Assembly (NCBI RefSeq): GCF_900115925.1
Contig: NZ_FOYF01000005.1
Coordinates: 124,001-188,000 of the forward strand
DNA: 64,000 bases
From: Bacillus sp. cl95
Lineage (GTDB): Bacteria > Bacillota > Bacilli > Bacillales > Cytobacillaceae
Reading direction: 5' to 3'
Position 1 is the first letter of the stretch, and the number at the start of each line of letters is the position of its first letter. A program made the position numbers and the translations under genes. Of the stretch, positions 17,641 through 28,754 are shown in pieces. The notes under the pieces are model-generated. The model was given only the letters and a program-made list of their open reading frames with translations. It did no database searches and was not told the DNA's origin.

Positions 17641-18498
17641 TTACGCTTTGTTTGAAGAACCGAATTCGCGCATTTTACCGATAACTGTTTCTTTAATAGC
17701 ATCGCGAGCTGGTCCAAGATATTTACGTGGATCGTACTCGTTTGGCTTAGCAGCAAGAGTTTCGCGAACTGCTTTAGCTGATGCGATTTGGTTTTCAGTA
17801 TTTACGTTGATTTTTGCAGTACCGAAAGAGATAGACTTTTGGATATCCTTAGTTGGGATTCCAGTTCCACCGTGAAGTACTAAAGGTACACCAGCGATGC
17901 GGTTGATCTCTTCCATTTCTTTGAAACCAAGGTTTGGTTCGCCTTTGTAAGGTCCGTGAACAGAACCTAATGCAGGAGCTAAGCAGTCGATGCCAGTACG
18001 TTTCACTAACTCTTCGCACTCTTGTGGATCAGCATAGATAACGCCGTCAGCTACTACATCGTCTTCTTGTCCGCCAACTACACCTAGTTCAGCTTCTACA
18101 GAAACACCTTTAGAATGAGCGTATTCTACTACTTTAGAAGTTGTAGATACGTTGTCTTCGAAAGGACCGTGTGAAGCATCGATCATTACAGACGTGAAGC
18201 CTGCATCGATAGCTTCTTTACATTTTTCAAAGCTTGAACCGTGGTCTAAGTGAATGGCAACAGGAACTGTAATTTTATAGTCCTCAAGCAAACCTTCTAC
18301 CATTTTCACAACTGTTTTGAAACCGCCCATGTAACGAGCAGCTCCTTCAGAAACACCAAGGATAACTGGTGATTTTTCTGCTTCAGCTGCTTGCAGGATT
18401 GCCTGCGTGAACTCAAGGTTATTTAAGTTGAATTGCCCTACAGCGTACCCTTCCGCGTTCGCTTTTTTCAGCATCTCAGTCATTGAAACTAAAGGCAT
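17641..18498 (-). CDS. fbaA: Fructose-bisphosphate aldolase, class II
   Basis: A 285-residue zinc-dependent aldolase of glycolysis and gluconeogenesis. Zinc-ligand histidines are seen in HLDHGSSFE and [15 protein letters not shown] precedes the ATG by 8 nt. It lies between spo0F and tal, as in B. subtilis. About 275 bp upstream to spo0F hold no gene. No unusual features. Confidence 0.96.
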   Translation of the reverse strand: MPLVSMTEMLKKANAEGYAVGQFNLNNLEFTQAILQAAEAEKSPVILGVSEGAARYMGGFKTVVKMVEGLLEDYKITVPVAIHLDHGSSFEKCKEAIDAGFTSVMIDASHGPFEDNVSTTSKVVEYAHSKGVSVEAELGVVGGQEDDVVADGVIYADPQECEELVKRTGIDCLAPALGSVHGPYKGEPNLGFKEMEEINRIAGVPLVLHGGTGIPTKDIQKSISFGTAKINVNTENQIASAKAVRETLAAKPNEYDPRKYLGPARDAIKETVIGKMREFGSSNKA

Positions 18499-18774
18499 AT
18501 TTCTTCCTCCTTAATTTAGGTCGATCTCTTTTCATTACAGAGCTATTTCATATAAAGGTTTTCCCTCTATTTTCATGAATATGTATCTTTCTTTTTCTGT
18601 AAAAGAAAAGACAACCAACCATCTGCAAATTCACTAGTATCATACCAAACTGGATAAAGAAATACCATTAATCGAGCATAGTTTTTAAAACTGTCATAAT
18701 GAAAGCGCGACCATTGAGTTACTAGTAGTTCGACAACTAAAATTTACCCAAAATCCCCCTAAAATAACGCTATA

Positions 18775-19146
18775 TTAGTTTGATTTAAGTGGCAAATGTT
18801 TCCTAACTGCTGCTCTGATATCATCAATGTCGAAAGGCTTTGCAAAATGTGTAATTGCCCCTAAATCTTTCGCTTCCTGAATCATATCCAACTCGCCATA
18901 TGCAGTCATGATGATTACGCGAATATCTTCATCAATGACTTTCATTCTTTTTAGGATTTCAATTCCATCCATTCCGGGAATTTTCATGTCTAGAAGGACA
19001 AGGTCAGGCGCATGTTTCTTCACGATATCGAGAGCCTGGATACCGTTCGCTGCTTGAAAAGTGTTATAGCCTTCTTTTTGAAATACTTCATTAAGCAAAA
19101 TTCGAATTCCGAACTGATCATCAACGATTAACACTTTCTCTTTCAT
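18775..19146 (-). CDS. spo0F: Sporulation phosphorelay response regulator Spo0F
   Basis: A 123-residue receiver domain without output domain. It accepts phosphate from sporulation kinases and passes it to Spo0B. The acidic pocket Asp9/Asp10 (IVDDQFG), phosphorylated Asp53 ([11 protein letters not shown]), Thr81 (MTAYGE) and Lys103 (FAKPFD) are all present. Nearly identical to the B. subtilis protein. AGAGGTGG precedes the ATG. Its promoter has sigma-H and Spo0A signatures (19225-19276). The PAS kinase at 37575 is a candidate phosphate donor. Confidence 0.97.
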   Translation of the reverse strand: MKEKVLIVDDQFGIRILLNEVFQKEGYNTFQAANGIQALDIVKKHAPDLVLLDMKIPGMDGIEILKRMKVIDEDIRVIIMTAYGELDMIQEAKDLGAITHFAKPFDIDDIRAAVRKHLPLKSN

Positions 19147-19224
19147 TTCGCCACCTCTTCCATTTATGTTAAAAAGTATCTATTTCTTATGTATTGCTTT
19201 TTACCTACTTCCCCAAATGTATAT

Positions 19225-19276
19225 GTTCGACTTTTCTAATGAAAATCCTGCAACGTTTTACCTTTGTTTTTCGACA
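19225..19276 (-). promoter_or_regulatory. spo0F sigma-H promoter with Spo0A boxes
   Basis: Minus strand: -35 GCAGGATTT (19243-19251), 11-nt spacer, -10 GTCGAAC (19225-19231), close to the sigma-H consensus RnAGGAWWW / RnnGAAT. A Spo0A box TGTCGAA lies upstream (19270-19276, within TTTTGTCGAA) and a one-mismatch box AGTCGAA overlaps the -10 (19226-19232). This fits activation and feedback by phosphorylated Spo0A. Confidence 0.75.
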
Positions 19277-19285
19277 AAATTAGAA

Positions 19286-19402
19286 GAAAAGCGCAAGTGC
19301 CCTGGTTAGCCCCGACAGGCATAAGACGAATCACGCAGGAAATCCTGATTTCTGGAGTGATTTGGCTTATGACCCCGAGGGGCTGGGCGCTGGAGCTAGA
19401 CA
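19286..19402 (+). repeat. R2 structured repeat, copy 1 (short form)
   Basis: Starts GAAAAGCGCAAGTGCC and ends GGCGCTGGAGCTAGACA. Internal pairs AGCCCC with GGGGCT, and GGCATAAGACGAATC with GATTTGGCTTATG, would fold into one long hairpin. It occupies most of the 370-bp gap between spo0F and the DUF2529 gene. Confidence 0.8.
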
Positions 19403-19516
19403 GTTCTCTACCTAAAAATGTATATCATGATTCTATCGAATCTCGTTTCTTTTACCTATTAATGTGAAACAGTTATAATAGGAGACATCGATTTATGACG
19501 TATAGGAGGCACTTTC

Positions 19517-20044
19517 ATGTTAAAAATGTTCACTACCCAGCTAGGCGGCCTTTTCAAAAGAATTCAGGAAAAACAAGAATTTGCGATCGAGGATGCAGCT
19601 AGACTACTTGCCCAGGCTCCCGTCGGTGATGGAAATATCTATATTTTCGGTTCTAAAGAAATGGCGGCAGTTGCTGCAGAAGCAACAGAGGGGGCAGAAC
19701 CCCTTAAAGGTGCGAAAATGCTTAAGGATGCTAAACTGCCGGCTGAATTTTCAGAAGCTGATCGAGTACTCATCATTTCACGAAATGCGGATGATATAGA
19801 ATCAGTTGTGTTTGCGAAAGCTTTACAGGAGAAAAATCTGGCCTTTGTTGCAGTTAGTACGGTAAATGGCCAAGACGATTCGTCCTTAACTGAATGGGCT
19901 GATGTCCATATCGACTTAGGCTTAACTAAAGGCTTATTGCCTGCTGAAGACGGAAGCCGATTTGGTTTACCAACCTCAATGGCTGCACTTTTCGTCTATA
20001 ACGCCCTCAAATTCACCATCGATGAGATTTTAGAGGAGTATTAA
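19517..20044 (+). CDS. ywjG: DUF2529 protein (YwjG)
   Basis: A 175-residue protein of the DUF2529 family, divergent from spo0F and convergent with pyrG, as B. subtilis ywjG. The middle (GNIYIFGSKEMAAVAAEA, then DRVLIISRNADD) reads like a sugar-isomerase (SIS)-type nucleotide-fold, with hydrophobic strand followed by Gly/Ser loop. No catalytic residues can be assigned. AGGAGG lies 8 nt before the ATG. Function unknown; the synteny call is firm. Confidence 0.87.
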   Translation: MLKMFTTQLGGLFKRIQEKQEFAIEDAARLLAQAPVGDGNIYIFGSKEMAAVAAEATEGAEPLKGAKMLKDAKLPAEFSEADRVLIISRNADDIESVVFAKALQEKNLAFVAVSTVNGQDDSSLTEWADVHIDLGLTKGLLPAEDGSRFGLPTSMAALFVYNALKFTIDEILEEY

Positions 20045-20160
20045 TGGTTGGTTTGGGATTATCTAGTTTGAAATAGTTTTGAATATCGGATCTAGTAGCA
20101 CAAATTTTTACTAGTTTTGAACATTGAATCTAGGACCAGTTTGAACATTGCTTGAACTTT

Positions 20161-20266
20161 GAGTTAACATTTTTGAAAACGTAGATTAACTTAAAAAACA
20201 GGCGATTACATTTTTGAAAATGGCGTTTAGGCTCCAAAAACAGGCTTATAAATTTCTACATTCCAG
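20161..20266. repeat. 20-21-nt periodic direct-repeat array D
   Basis: Units end in the core AGGC/TGGC at 20203, 20224 and 20245 (21 nt apart), each preceded by a run of A; examples are AAAAAACAGGC, GAAAATGGC and AAAAACAGGC. A less regular set of TTTGAACATTG words lies just upstream (20115-20155). This fills the gap after ywjG, whose terminator follows at 20293. Confidence 0.55.
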
Positions 20267-20292
20267 TTACCAACACAATCGGAGCGTAATTT

Positions 20293-20326
20293 TACCCTTT
20301 TAAGTTGCACTAAAAGGGTATTTTTT
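20293..20326 (+). terminator. ywjG terminator
   Basis: TACCCTTTT (20293-20301) pairs with AAAAGGGTA (20312-20320), followed by TTTTTT. Confidence 0.75.
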
Positions 20327-20413
20327 CACCTAAAACAAGAAAATGGCATCATTTTTACCTGTGATTCTTCAAAGACCAGCCTAAAACCCACAATTCCTTC
20401 CCATTATCCCATT

Positions 20414-20449
20414 AAAAAAGGTCAGTCCCGACTCTAAATCGGACTGACC
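20414..20449 (-). terminator. pyrG terminator
   Basis: A 9-bp stem GGTCAGTCC with GGACTGACC, flanked by A and T runs; on the minus strand it ends in CCTTTTTT. It lies 20 nt after the pyrG stop. Confidence 0.85.
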
Positions 20450-20468
20450 TTTTCATTTACCGTAAAAA

Positions 20469-22136
<1,668 letters not shown>

Positions 22137-22219
22137 TTACGTTTCCCAAAAAGTTGATATAAAAGTAGCCTCTTTCTAATAAATTAGCAGGGGAAGCGAA
22201 AAGATTTTGACCATTTGTG

Positions 22220-22265
22220 AAAAAATAAAAAAGCGCTCCGCCTACTTTCGTGTAAGGGAGCGCTT
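22220..22265 (-). terminator. pyrG leader attenuator hairpin
   Basis: AAGCGCTCC (9 bp) pairs with GGAGCGCTT, followed by TTTTTTATTTTTT on the minus strand. It lies between the pyrG promoter and gene. The ascending arm contains CTCCCTT, which could pair with a 5' poly-G extension of the transcript, matching the B. subtilis pyrG mechanism. Confidence 0.8.
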
Positions 22266-22293
22266 ATTAGCAAGTTTAGTCGTCCTTTTTTAA

Positions 22294-22336
22294 GGAGCCC
22301 AAAAATGATTCTACAAGCCTGAAATGAAAAAGTCAA
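22294..22336 (-). promoter_or_regulatory. pyrG promoter with GGGC-type initiation region
   Basis: Minus strand: TTGACT (22331-22336), 17 nt, TAGAAT (22308-22313), then 7 nt to a transcript start reading GGGCTCC (22300-22294). The start sequence equals that which allows CTP-sensitive reiterative G addition in B. subtilis pyrG. The -35 box lies just 5 nt after the rpoE stop. Confidence 0.8.
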
Positions 22337-22341
22337 GCCGA

Positions 22342-22908
22342 TTAAAGCTCTTCTTCTTCGTCCAATTCTTCTTCGTCGAGGTCATCTTCCAGCTCTTCTT
22401 CTTCATCAAGGTCGAATTCTTCTTCGTCTTCGATGACTTCATCTTCAACTAGAAGCTCTTCATCATCTTCTAGAAGATCGTCGTCGTCATCAAGAAGATC
22501 GTCTTCATCTTCATCAGCAAATTCATCAAGATCTTCGTACTCAAGATCTTCGTCAAGATCTTCATAATCTTCAAGATCGTCTTCATCAAGAGCTTTCTTA
22601 GCCTTTTTCTTCTTAGGCTTAATCGGTGTGATTGTATCTTCTTCCGATTGTTCAACCGGATACCAATCGCGGATACCCCAACGGTTGTCACCAAGACATA
22701 AGAAACGGCCATCTATATTTAAATCAGTGTAAAATTGTGCAATTCTTGATTTTACTTCACTTTGTGAAATACCTACTGCAGCCACAATTTCATTTAATAG
22801 TTCTTGAAATGGTATAGCTTGTTTCTCTTTTCCAATTAATGCTTCGTGAGCAAGCTCAATTAAAGACATTTCTTTAAGCTGCTCTTTTGAGTATTTATCT
22901 AGACTCAA
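22342..22908 (-). CDS. rpoE: RNA polymerase delta subunit
   Basis: A 188-residue protein with a folded N-terminal HARE-HTH domain (about residues 1-90, including FYTDLNIDGRFLCLGDNRWG) followed by a Lys patch and an extremely acidic, disordered tail of Asp/Glu runs. Delta helps RNA polymerase release nucleic acids and recycle. I use the TTG at 22908 (MSLDKYSKEQLKEM aligns with the family N-terminus) with AAGGA about 10 nt upstream, rather than the GTG at 22917 that touches the ribosome site. The tail's repetitive codons are coding, not an array. Confidence 0.94.
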   Translation of the reverse strand: MSLDKYSKEQLKEMSLIELAHEALIGKEKQAIPFQELLNEIVAAVGISQSEVKSRIAQFYTDLNIDGRFLCLGDNRWGIRDWYPVEQSEEDTITPIKPKKKKAKKALDEDDLEDYEDLDEDLEYEDLDEFADEDEDDLLDDDDDLLEDDEELLVEDEVIEDEEEFDLDEEEELEDDLDEEELDEEEEL

Positions 22909-23043
22909 CCTTCGCACGTCCTTTCTTTGCCTATCCCTAGTAAAAGGGATTAACGTTCACCTTAAAAATACATATTCTTCATTATAAACAAATTCTTGAC
23001 GTTTATGCTAGTTCTATCTATATCTAAATGCTATTTTTCAAAT

Positions 23044-23238
23044 CTATTCATTGCCCTTTTGCCTTTTCGGCTCTGCGTTTTTCTTAGCCTGTTTATAAGC
23101 TAGTATAGAAAAGAGAATAGCTAAGAGAAAAAAAGGAATGGCCCCCAACTGCATTTGATATAGAAAATAAATGGATCCCACAATTACTATCAATACGGTA
23201 AAAAATATGATTTTTTGTTTCCTATCCATTTCTGACAC
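23044..23238 (-). CDS. Small two-helix membrane protein, unknown function
   Basis: A 64-residue protein with two hydrophobic segments (about residues 9-27 and 30-46) and a basic C-terminus (KQAKKNAEPKRQKGNE). I do not recognise a family. The GTG start has AGAAGGA 5 nt upstream; an ATG at 23229 is an alternative. It sits between icmF and rpoE on the same strand. The topology suggests a hairpin with both ends in the cytoplasm. Confidence 0.65.
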   Translation of the reverse strand: MSEMDRKQKIIFFTVLIVIVGSIYFLYQMQLGAIPFFLLAILFSILAYKQAKKNAEPKRQKGNE

Positions 23239-23355
23239 CCGAATCCTTCTTATGTACTATTGATGCTTCATAACTGATTATATAAAACTCGGATGATTTT
23301 TTTACTATTTTCCTGAAAAAAAATCACAGTGCTTTACAACCTCAAAGGCATAATA

Positions 23356-23388
23356 CACGAAAAACAAGGACCTTAACAGCCCTTGTTT
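23356..23388 (-). terminator. icmF terminator
   Basis: AAACAAGG (23361-23368) pairs with CCTTGTTT (23381-23388), then TTTTC on the minus strand, 8 nt after the icmF stop. Confidence 0.75.
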
Positions 23389-23395
23389 CTATTTT

Positions 23396-26300
23396 TTACA
23401 TATTTCTGCGGTATTGGCCGCCTACTTCATATAGCGCCTTCGTAATTTGACCGAGGCTTGCTACTTTGACGGTTTCCATCAATTCAGCAAAAATATTGCC
23501 GCCACTCACAGCAGTATGTTTCAAACGTTTAAGAGCTTCCTCAGAAACATCCTTGTGTTGAGATTGGAACGATCTTAAGTTATTGATTTGCATTTCCTTT
23601 TCTTCTGTTGTTGCACGGGCCAATTCCATATTATCGACGTCCTCTTCAGATGGAGGATTCGGATTCAAATACGTATTTACCCCAATGATCGGAAGTTCAC
23701 CGGAATGCTTCTTCATTTCATAATGCATGGACTCATCTTGAATCTTTCCACGCTGATATTGCGTTTCCATCGCTCCAAGAACGCCACCGCGATCATTCAA
23801 ACGTTCGAATTCCTGCAGCACTGCTTCCTCTACAAGATCCGTCAGTTCTTCCACGATGAAAGAGCCTTGCAGTGGATTTTCATTTTTCGTCAATCCGTGT
23901 TCTTTCGTAATGATCATTTGAATCGCCATGGCACGACGCACTGATTCTTCCGTTGGAGTCGTGATTGCTTCATCATATGCATTCGTATGAAGCGAATTAC
24001 AGTTATCATGAAGCGCCATTAGGGCTTGTAAAGTAGTACGGATATCATTGAAATCGATTTCCTGTGCATGTAACGAACGGCCCGATGTTTGAATGTGGTA
24101 CTTCAGCTTTTGACTGCGCTCGTTCGCCTTGAATTTATCGCGCATAACCGTTGCCCAAATGCGGCGAGCAACGCGGCCAATTACTGTGTACTCTGGATCT
24201 AATCCATTAGAGAAGAAGAACGACAGGTTCGGTGCAAAATCATCGATATTCATACCTCTGCTCAAATAATACTCCACATACGTAAATCCATTCGCTAAAG
24301 TAAATGCCAATTGTGAAATTGGATTCGCACCCGCTTCCGCAATATGGTATCCAGAAATGGACACGGAGTAATAATTGCGAACTTGCTTATCGATAAAATA
24401 TTGCTGAATGTCGCCCATCATACGAAGCGCAAATTCAGTTGAGAAGATGCAAGTGTTTTGACCCTGATCTTCTTTTAGAATGTCAGCCTGCACCGTACCT
24501 CGGACTGTTTTTAACGTATATGCTTTTACTTCCGTAAACTCTTCCAACGTTAAAACGCGTCCTAATTCTGCTTCTTTCTTTTCTATTTGCTGTTCAATTG
24601 CTGTATTCATGAACATGGCTAAAATAATCGGTGCCGGACCATTGATCGTCATCGATACGGATGTAGATGGATGGCATAGGTCAAAGCCTGCATACAGCTT
24701 CTTCATGTCATCGAGTGTACAAACGCTTACGCCACTCTCGCCGACTTTACCGTAAATGTCCGGTCTGTAGTCTGGATCTTCCCCGTAAAGTGTTACAGAA
24801 TCAAACGCTGTACTTAAACGCTTCGCTGAATCATCCTTTGATAAATAGTGGAAGCGACGATTCGTTCTTTCTGGCGTTCCTTCACCTGCAAACTGACGTT
24901 TTGGATCTTCCCCTTCGCGCTTGAATGGGAATACGCCCGCTGTATAAGGGAAGGCACCCGGTACATTCTCACGATATACCCAACGTAAAATCTCGCCATA
25001 ATCCTTGTATTTAGGCAATGAAACCTTCGGAATTGCAAGTCCTGACAAACTAATTGTCTTAAGGATTGTGACGATTTCCTTGTCACGAATTCTTGTAACG
25101 AACTCGTTTGCTTCATAAGTAGACTTCGTTGTTTCCCAACCATCAAGGATTTTCTTCGATTCTGCCGTCAGTTTGGCTGCTGTTTCAGTTTTTAATGCTT
25201 CCAATGAAGCGAGAACTTCACTTTTCGCTTCTTTTTCTTTCACAAGTCCGATTGCGCCTTCAAGCTGGAACAACTTGCGCGCAAGGTCAACTTGCAGCTC
25301 TGCCGTTTTATGATACCCGCGAACGGTCTCAGAAATCTCACGCAAGTAATAACGTCGATCGTTTGGAATGATGACATTTTGTTTTTCTACCACTGCGGTT
25401 TTGCTTAATGATGTAACCCAATCCGTGCCTGTTTTTGCATTTACAACTTCAATCAATGTCGCAAACAAGGCATTTGTTCCCGGATCATTGAATTGACTCG
25501 CAATCGTACCATAGACTGGCATTTCAGAAGGATCTTTTTCAAAAAGCATATGGCTGCGCTGATATTGTTTTTGTACTTGGCGCTGTGCGTCTTCCGAACC
25601 TTTTCTTTCAAATTTATTGATGACGATTAAGTCCGCATAGTCGATCATATCGATTTTTTCAAGCTGTGAAGGCGCACCGAATTCGCTCGTCATGACGTAA
25701 AGTGACACATCACAAATATCCGTGATACCTGCGTCGCCTTGACCAATTCCACTTGTTTCAACGATAACAAGATCAAATCCTGCTGCCTTTACTACTGAAA
25801 TGGCATCTTTAATCGCAAGAGATAGTTCGCTTTTTGACATACGAGTAGCAAGACTTCTCATGTAAACGCGCGGTGAAAAAATAGCGTTCATGCGAATACG
25901 GTCACCTAAAAGCGCACCGCCAGTCTTTTGTTTTGTTGGGTCTACCGATAAGATGGCGACCTTTTTCTCAGGAATTTCGTTTAAGAAGCGGCGAATCAAT
26001 TCGTCCGTCAAAGAACTTTTCCCGGCTCCACCTGTTCCTGTAATCCCAATAACCGGAACATTTTGCGAAAGTGCTTTTACTTTTTCCATGACCGATTCAA
26101 CAGCCGCTGCTGTCTCCATCGTCGTTTCTACTTGGTTTTCAGCCAAGGTAATCAGCTTTGCAACCGCATTGATATCGCCTTCGTGCAGCTTTTCAACCTG
26201 CTCAGCCGCATCCGAAGTGACAGTTGGGAAATCGCATTCCTCGATCATGCGGTTAATCATTCCTTGTAAGCCAACCGTACGGCCATCTTCCGGAGAAAAA

Positions 26301-26662
26301 ATTCTTGCGATGCCGTAATCGTGGAGTTCCTTAATTTCACGCGGGATGATAACACCGCCGCCTCCGCCGTAAATACGGATGTGTGAAGCGCCTTTTTCAA
26401 CTAATAAGTCACGCATGTATTTGAAGTACTCAACATGGCCGCCTTGATAAGAAGAAATGGCAATCCCCTGTGCGTCTTCTTGAAGGGCAGCATTCACTAC
26501 TTCTTCTACAGAGCGATTATGACCAAGGTGGATGACCTCAGCACCGCTCGCCTGCAGGATTCTTCTCATAATGTTTATTGAAGCATCATGACCATCAAAC
26601 AAACTTGAAGCCGTAACAAAACGAACTGGATTTTTCGGCTTATAAACCTCAGTTGTATGCAT
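23396..26662 (-). CDS. icmF: Fused acyl-CoA mutase IcmF (isobutyryl-CoA mutase type)
   Basis: A 1088-residue, B12-dependent fusion. Order: N-terminal cobalamin-binding domain ([13 protein letters not shown], with the base-off DxH signature), a central MeaB-like GTPase chaperone (Walker [20 protein letters not shown]), then the catalytic barrel (for example [17 protein letters not shown]). It interconverts isobutyryl-CoA and n-butyryl-CoA; some relatives act on pivalyl-CoA or isovaleryl-CoA, which I cannot tell apart by eye. ATG at 26662 has GGGGAG just upstream. Encoded after acyl-CoA dehydrogenase genes, it likely feeds branched acyl-CoAs into beta-oxidation. Confidence 0.92.
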   Translation of the reverse strand: MHTTEVYKPKNPVRFVTASSLFDGHDASINIMRRILQASGAEVIHLGHNRSVEEVVNAALQEDAQGIAISSYQGGHVEYFKYMRDLLVEKGASHIRIYGGGGGVIIPREIKELHDYGIARIFSPEDGRTVGLQGMINRMIEECDFPTVTSDAAEQVEKLHEGDINAVAKLITLAENQVETTMETAAAVESVMEKVKALSQNVPVIGITGTGGAGKSSLTDELIRRFLNEIPEKKVAILSVDPTKQKTGGALLGDRIRMNAIFSPRVYMRSLATRMSKSELSLAIKDAISVVKAAGFDLVIVETSGIGQGDAGITDICDVSLYVMTSEFGAPSQLEKIDMIDYADLIVINKFERKGSEDAQRQVQKQYQRSHMLFEKDPSEMPVYGTIASQFNDPGTNALFATLIEVVNAKTGTDWVTSLSKTAVVEKQNVIIPNDRRYYLREISETVRGYHKTAELQVDLARKLFQLEGAIGLVKEKEAKSEVLASLEALKTETAAKLTAESKKILDGWETTKSTYEANEFVTRIRDKEIVTILKTISLSGLAIPKVSLPKYKDYGEILRWVYRENVPGAFPYTAGVFPFKREGEDPKRQFAGEGTPERTNRRFHYLSKDDSAKRLSTAFDSVTLYGEDPDYRPDIYGKVGESGVSVCTLDDMKKLYAGFDLCHPSTSVSMTINGPAPIILAMFMNTAIEQQIEKKEAELGRVLTLEEFTEVKAYTLKTVRGTVQADILKEDQGQNTCIFSTEFALRMMGDIQQYFIDKQVRNYYSVSISGYHIAEAGANPISQLAFTLANGFTYVEYYLSRGMNIDDFAPNLSFFFSNGLDPEYTVIGRVARRIWATVMRDKFKANERSQKLKYHIQTSGRSLHAQEIDFNDIRTTLQALMALHDNCNSLHTNAYDEAITTPTEESVRRAMAIQMIITKEHGLTKNENPLQGSFIVEELTDLVEEAVLQEFERLNDRGGVLGAMETQYQRGKIQDESMHYEMKKHSGELPIIGVNTYLNPNPPSEEDVDNMELARATTEEKEMQINNLRSFQSQHKDVSEEALKRLKHTAVSGGNIFAELMETVKVASLGQITKALYEVGGQYRRNM

Positions 26663-26723
26663 GTTCTCCCCGCCTTTTCCTTTTTGTGACACGAACCCCT
26701 TATTCATAAAAAACCGTTAAACG

Positions 26724-27344
26724 CTATTGTATCCCCCGGAGCAGAAGCTTTGTCTGTTCTTGGATATATTCATCGAGCGTGTAAATTTTCTGCAGTGCCC
26801 AGCGTCGGAAACCCCACATTTGTCCTTGGACGAAAATATTGTGGGCAATCAATTTCACTTGTTGATCCGTAAGTTGAAGTTCGCCGTTTTCCACACATTT
26901 GTGCAGAACTTCTTCGAACATCGCGACCATTTCTATTTCCTTCCTTAACACGTACGGAAGCGCGTCCTTTGATAGCGACTTTGCTTCCTGATACATGACG
27001 AGCACTTCGTCCTGCATTTCATCCATGACACGGAAATAGTAAGCTACAGCTAGTTCAAGACTTTTCAGCGTCCCCTGGGTTGTATCCAAATCCATTTGCA
27101 TGCGGTCTCGTACCTGGTCGTAGATGCTGTCACAAACGAGATAAAGGACATCTTCCTTTGTCCGAATATATTCGTACAGTGTACCGATGCTAAAGCCTGC
27201 CGCCTTTGCAATTTCCCTTGTCGTCGTCCGATGAAATCCTTTTTCCTTAAAAAGAGTGACGGCTCCCTTAATCATTTGGTTACGCCTTTTGATGACAAGA
27301 CGTTCATCCTTGACAGAGGCCTGCACTTCCCGTTTCTTTGACAT
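26724..27344 (-). CDS. TetR-family transcriptional regulator
   Basis: A 206-residue regulator. The helix-turn-helix is at about residues 35-65 (FHRTTTREIAKAAGFSIGTLYEYIRTKEDVL); the remainder is the helical ligand domain. It is not the same sequence as FadR of B. subtilis (which begins quite differently), so the FadR-like boxes nearby need not be its sites. Between the acyl-CoA dehydrogenase gene and icmF, 61 nt before icmF, it probably senses an acyl-CoA and controls this block. Confidence 0.85.
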   Translation of the reverse strand: MSKKREVQASVKDERLVIKRRNQMIKGAVTLFKEKGFHRTTTREIAKAAGFSIGTLYEYIRTKEDVLYLVCDSIYDQVRDRMQMDLDTTQGTLKSLELAVAYYFRVMDEMQDEVLVMYQEAKSLSKDALPYVLRKEIEMVAMFEEVLHKCVENGELQLTDQQVKLIAHNIFVQGQMWGFRRWALQKIYTLDEYIQEQTKLLLRGIQ

Positions 27345-27378
27345 CGTTTCTTACCCCTTTTGCCGGGACCGCTTTTTT

Positions 27379-28518
27379 CTACTTCGTTACCATTCTGGAA
27401 ATAACAAGTCGTTGAATTTCCTGCGTTCCCTCATAAATTTGAGTGATTTTTGCGTCGCGCATATATCTTTCAACTGGGTAATCCTTTGTATAACCATAGC
27501 CACCAAAGATTTGAACGGCTTCTGTCGTCACTTTCATCGCTGCATCACCAGCAAATAGTTTAGACATTGCAGATTCCTTACCATACGGCAAGCCTTCTGA
27601 CTCAAGCCATGCAGCTTGATAAGTTAATAATCTTGCCGCTTCAATGCTCGTTGCCATATCAGCCAATTTAAAGCCGATTCCTTGTTGAGCAGCTATCGGT
27701 TTGCCGAATTGATGACGTTCTTTTGCATACTCTACAGATGCATCGAGTGCTCCTTGGGCAATTCCAACCGCTTGCGCAGCGATACCATTACGTCCGCCGT
27801 CAAGTGTCATCATGGCAACCTTGAACCCTTCGCCAACTTCACCTAACACGTTTTCAACAGGAACCTTGCAATCTTCGAAAATGATTTCAGTTGTCGGTGA
27901 TGAACGAATACCGAGCTTCTTCTCTTTTTTACCAACAGAGAATCCTGGGAAGTCACTTTCCACGATGAACGCCGTTGTACCTTTATGTTTGTTTGTCGGA
28001 TCTGTCAAAGCAAATACCACATAGATATCAGCAATCCCGCCGTTTGTGATGAAAATCTTTGATCCGTTCAGTACGTAGTGATCGCCTTCAAGTCTTGCTG
28101 TCGTTCTCATGCCACCTGCGTCCGAACCGCTGCCAGGCTCAGTTAAGCCGTAACCGCCGATTTTTTCGCCAAGTGCCATCGGCTTCAAATACTTTTGCTT
28201 TTGTTCTTCTGAACCGAACTTGTAGATTGGCCACCCAGCCAATGAAGTGTGGGCTGATAAAGTAACACCTGTTGAAGCACATACTCTTGAAAGTTCTTCA
28301 ACAGCGATACAATAAGCAAGATAATCACTGCCAATGCCGCCGTACTCTTCTGGCCAAGGAATACCCGTTAAGCCAAGTTCTGCCATCTTGTCAAAAATTT
28401 CACGATCGAAACGTTCTTCCTCATCGCGTTCCGCAGCGGTTGGAGCCACTTCGTTCTTAGCAAAATCACGAACCATTTTTCTGATCATTTCATGTTCTTC
28501 AGTCAATCGAAAATTCAT
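27379..28518 (-). CDS. acdA: Acyl-CoA dehydrogenase (AcdA-like)
   Basis: A 379-residue FAD enzyme removing two hydrogens from acyl-CoA. Family motifs include the substrate/FAD segment [21 protein letters not shown], and the C-terminal catalytic glutamate in [12 protein letters not shown]. Located in the fatty-acid block near rpoE, where B. subtilis has acdA. It resembles the gene at 28755 (both ~375 residues with the same motifs), probably a paralogue with different chain-length or branched specificity. Confidence 0.9.
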   Translation of the reverse strand: MNFRLTEEHEMIRKMVRDFAKNEVAPTAAERDEEERFDREIFDKMAELGLTGIPWPEEYGGIGSDYLAYCIAVEELSRVCASTGVTLSAHTSLAGWPIYKFGSEEQKQKYLKPMALGEKIGGYGLTEPGSGSDAGGMRTTARLEGDHYVLNGSKIFITNGGIADIYVVFALTDPTNKHKGTTAFIVESDFPGFSVGKKEKKLGIRSSPTTEIIFEDCKVPVENVLGEVGEGFKVAMMTLDGGRNGIAAQAVGIAQGALDASVEYAKERHQFGKPIAAQQGIGFKLADMATSIEAARLLTYQAAWLESEGLPYGKESAMSKLFAGDAAMKVTTEAVQIFGGYGYTKDYPVERYMRDAKITQIYEGTQEIQRLVISRMVTK

Positions 28519-28548
28519 TTCGTATCCCTCATTTTCTTCTTAGATATT

Positions 28549-28722
28549 GGCTATTTTCGCTTTCATTGTTGCTTTTCGGATGATACTCTCATCCCGCATT
28601 CTTTATGGCTTCGGTGCTCTTTTCGAGAAGTTCCTGAACCAAGAATTCATAAAAAATCGTAAAAATCCAGAAGCCGATTTTTACTTTTGCTTGTGAAAAC
28701 AACAAAGTTTACGAAAAGAGCC
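28549..28722 (+). mobile_element. R3 miniature inverted-repeat element, copy 3
   Basis: A 174-bp copy with ends GGCTATTTTCG and CGAAAAGAGCC (10 of 11 terminal bases inverted-complementary). It is flanked by a perfect 8-bp direct repeat TAGATATT (28541-28548 and 28723-28730). It lies between two acyl-CoA dehydrogenase genes transcribed in the same direction, without an obvious terminator of its own. Confidence 0.9.
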
Positions 28723-28754
28723 TAGATATTTGCAAGTTTGACATGTGATTGTTT

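Noticed and set aside
22345-22560. Low-complexity GAAGAA/GATGAT repeats
   Set aside because: They encode the acidic tail of RpoE delta and continue its reading frame.
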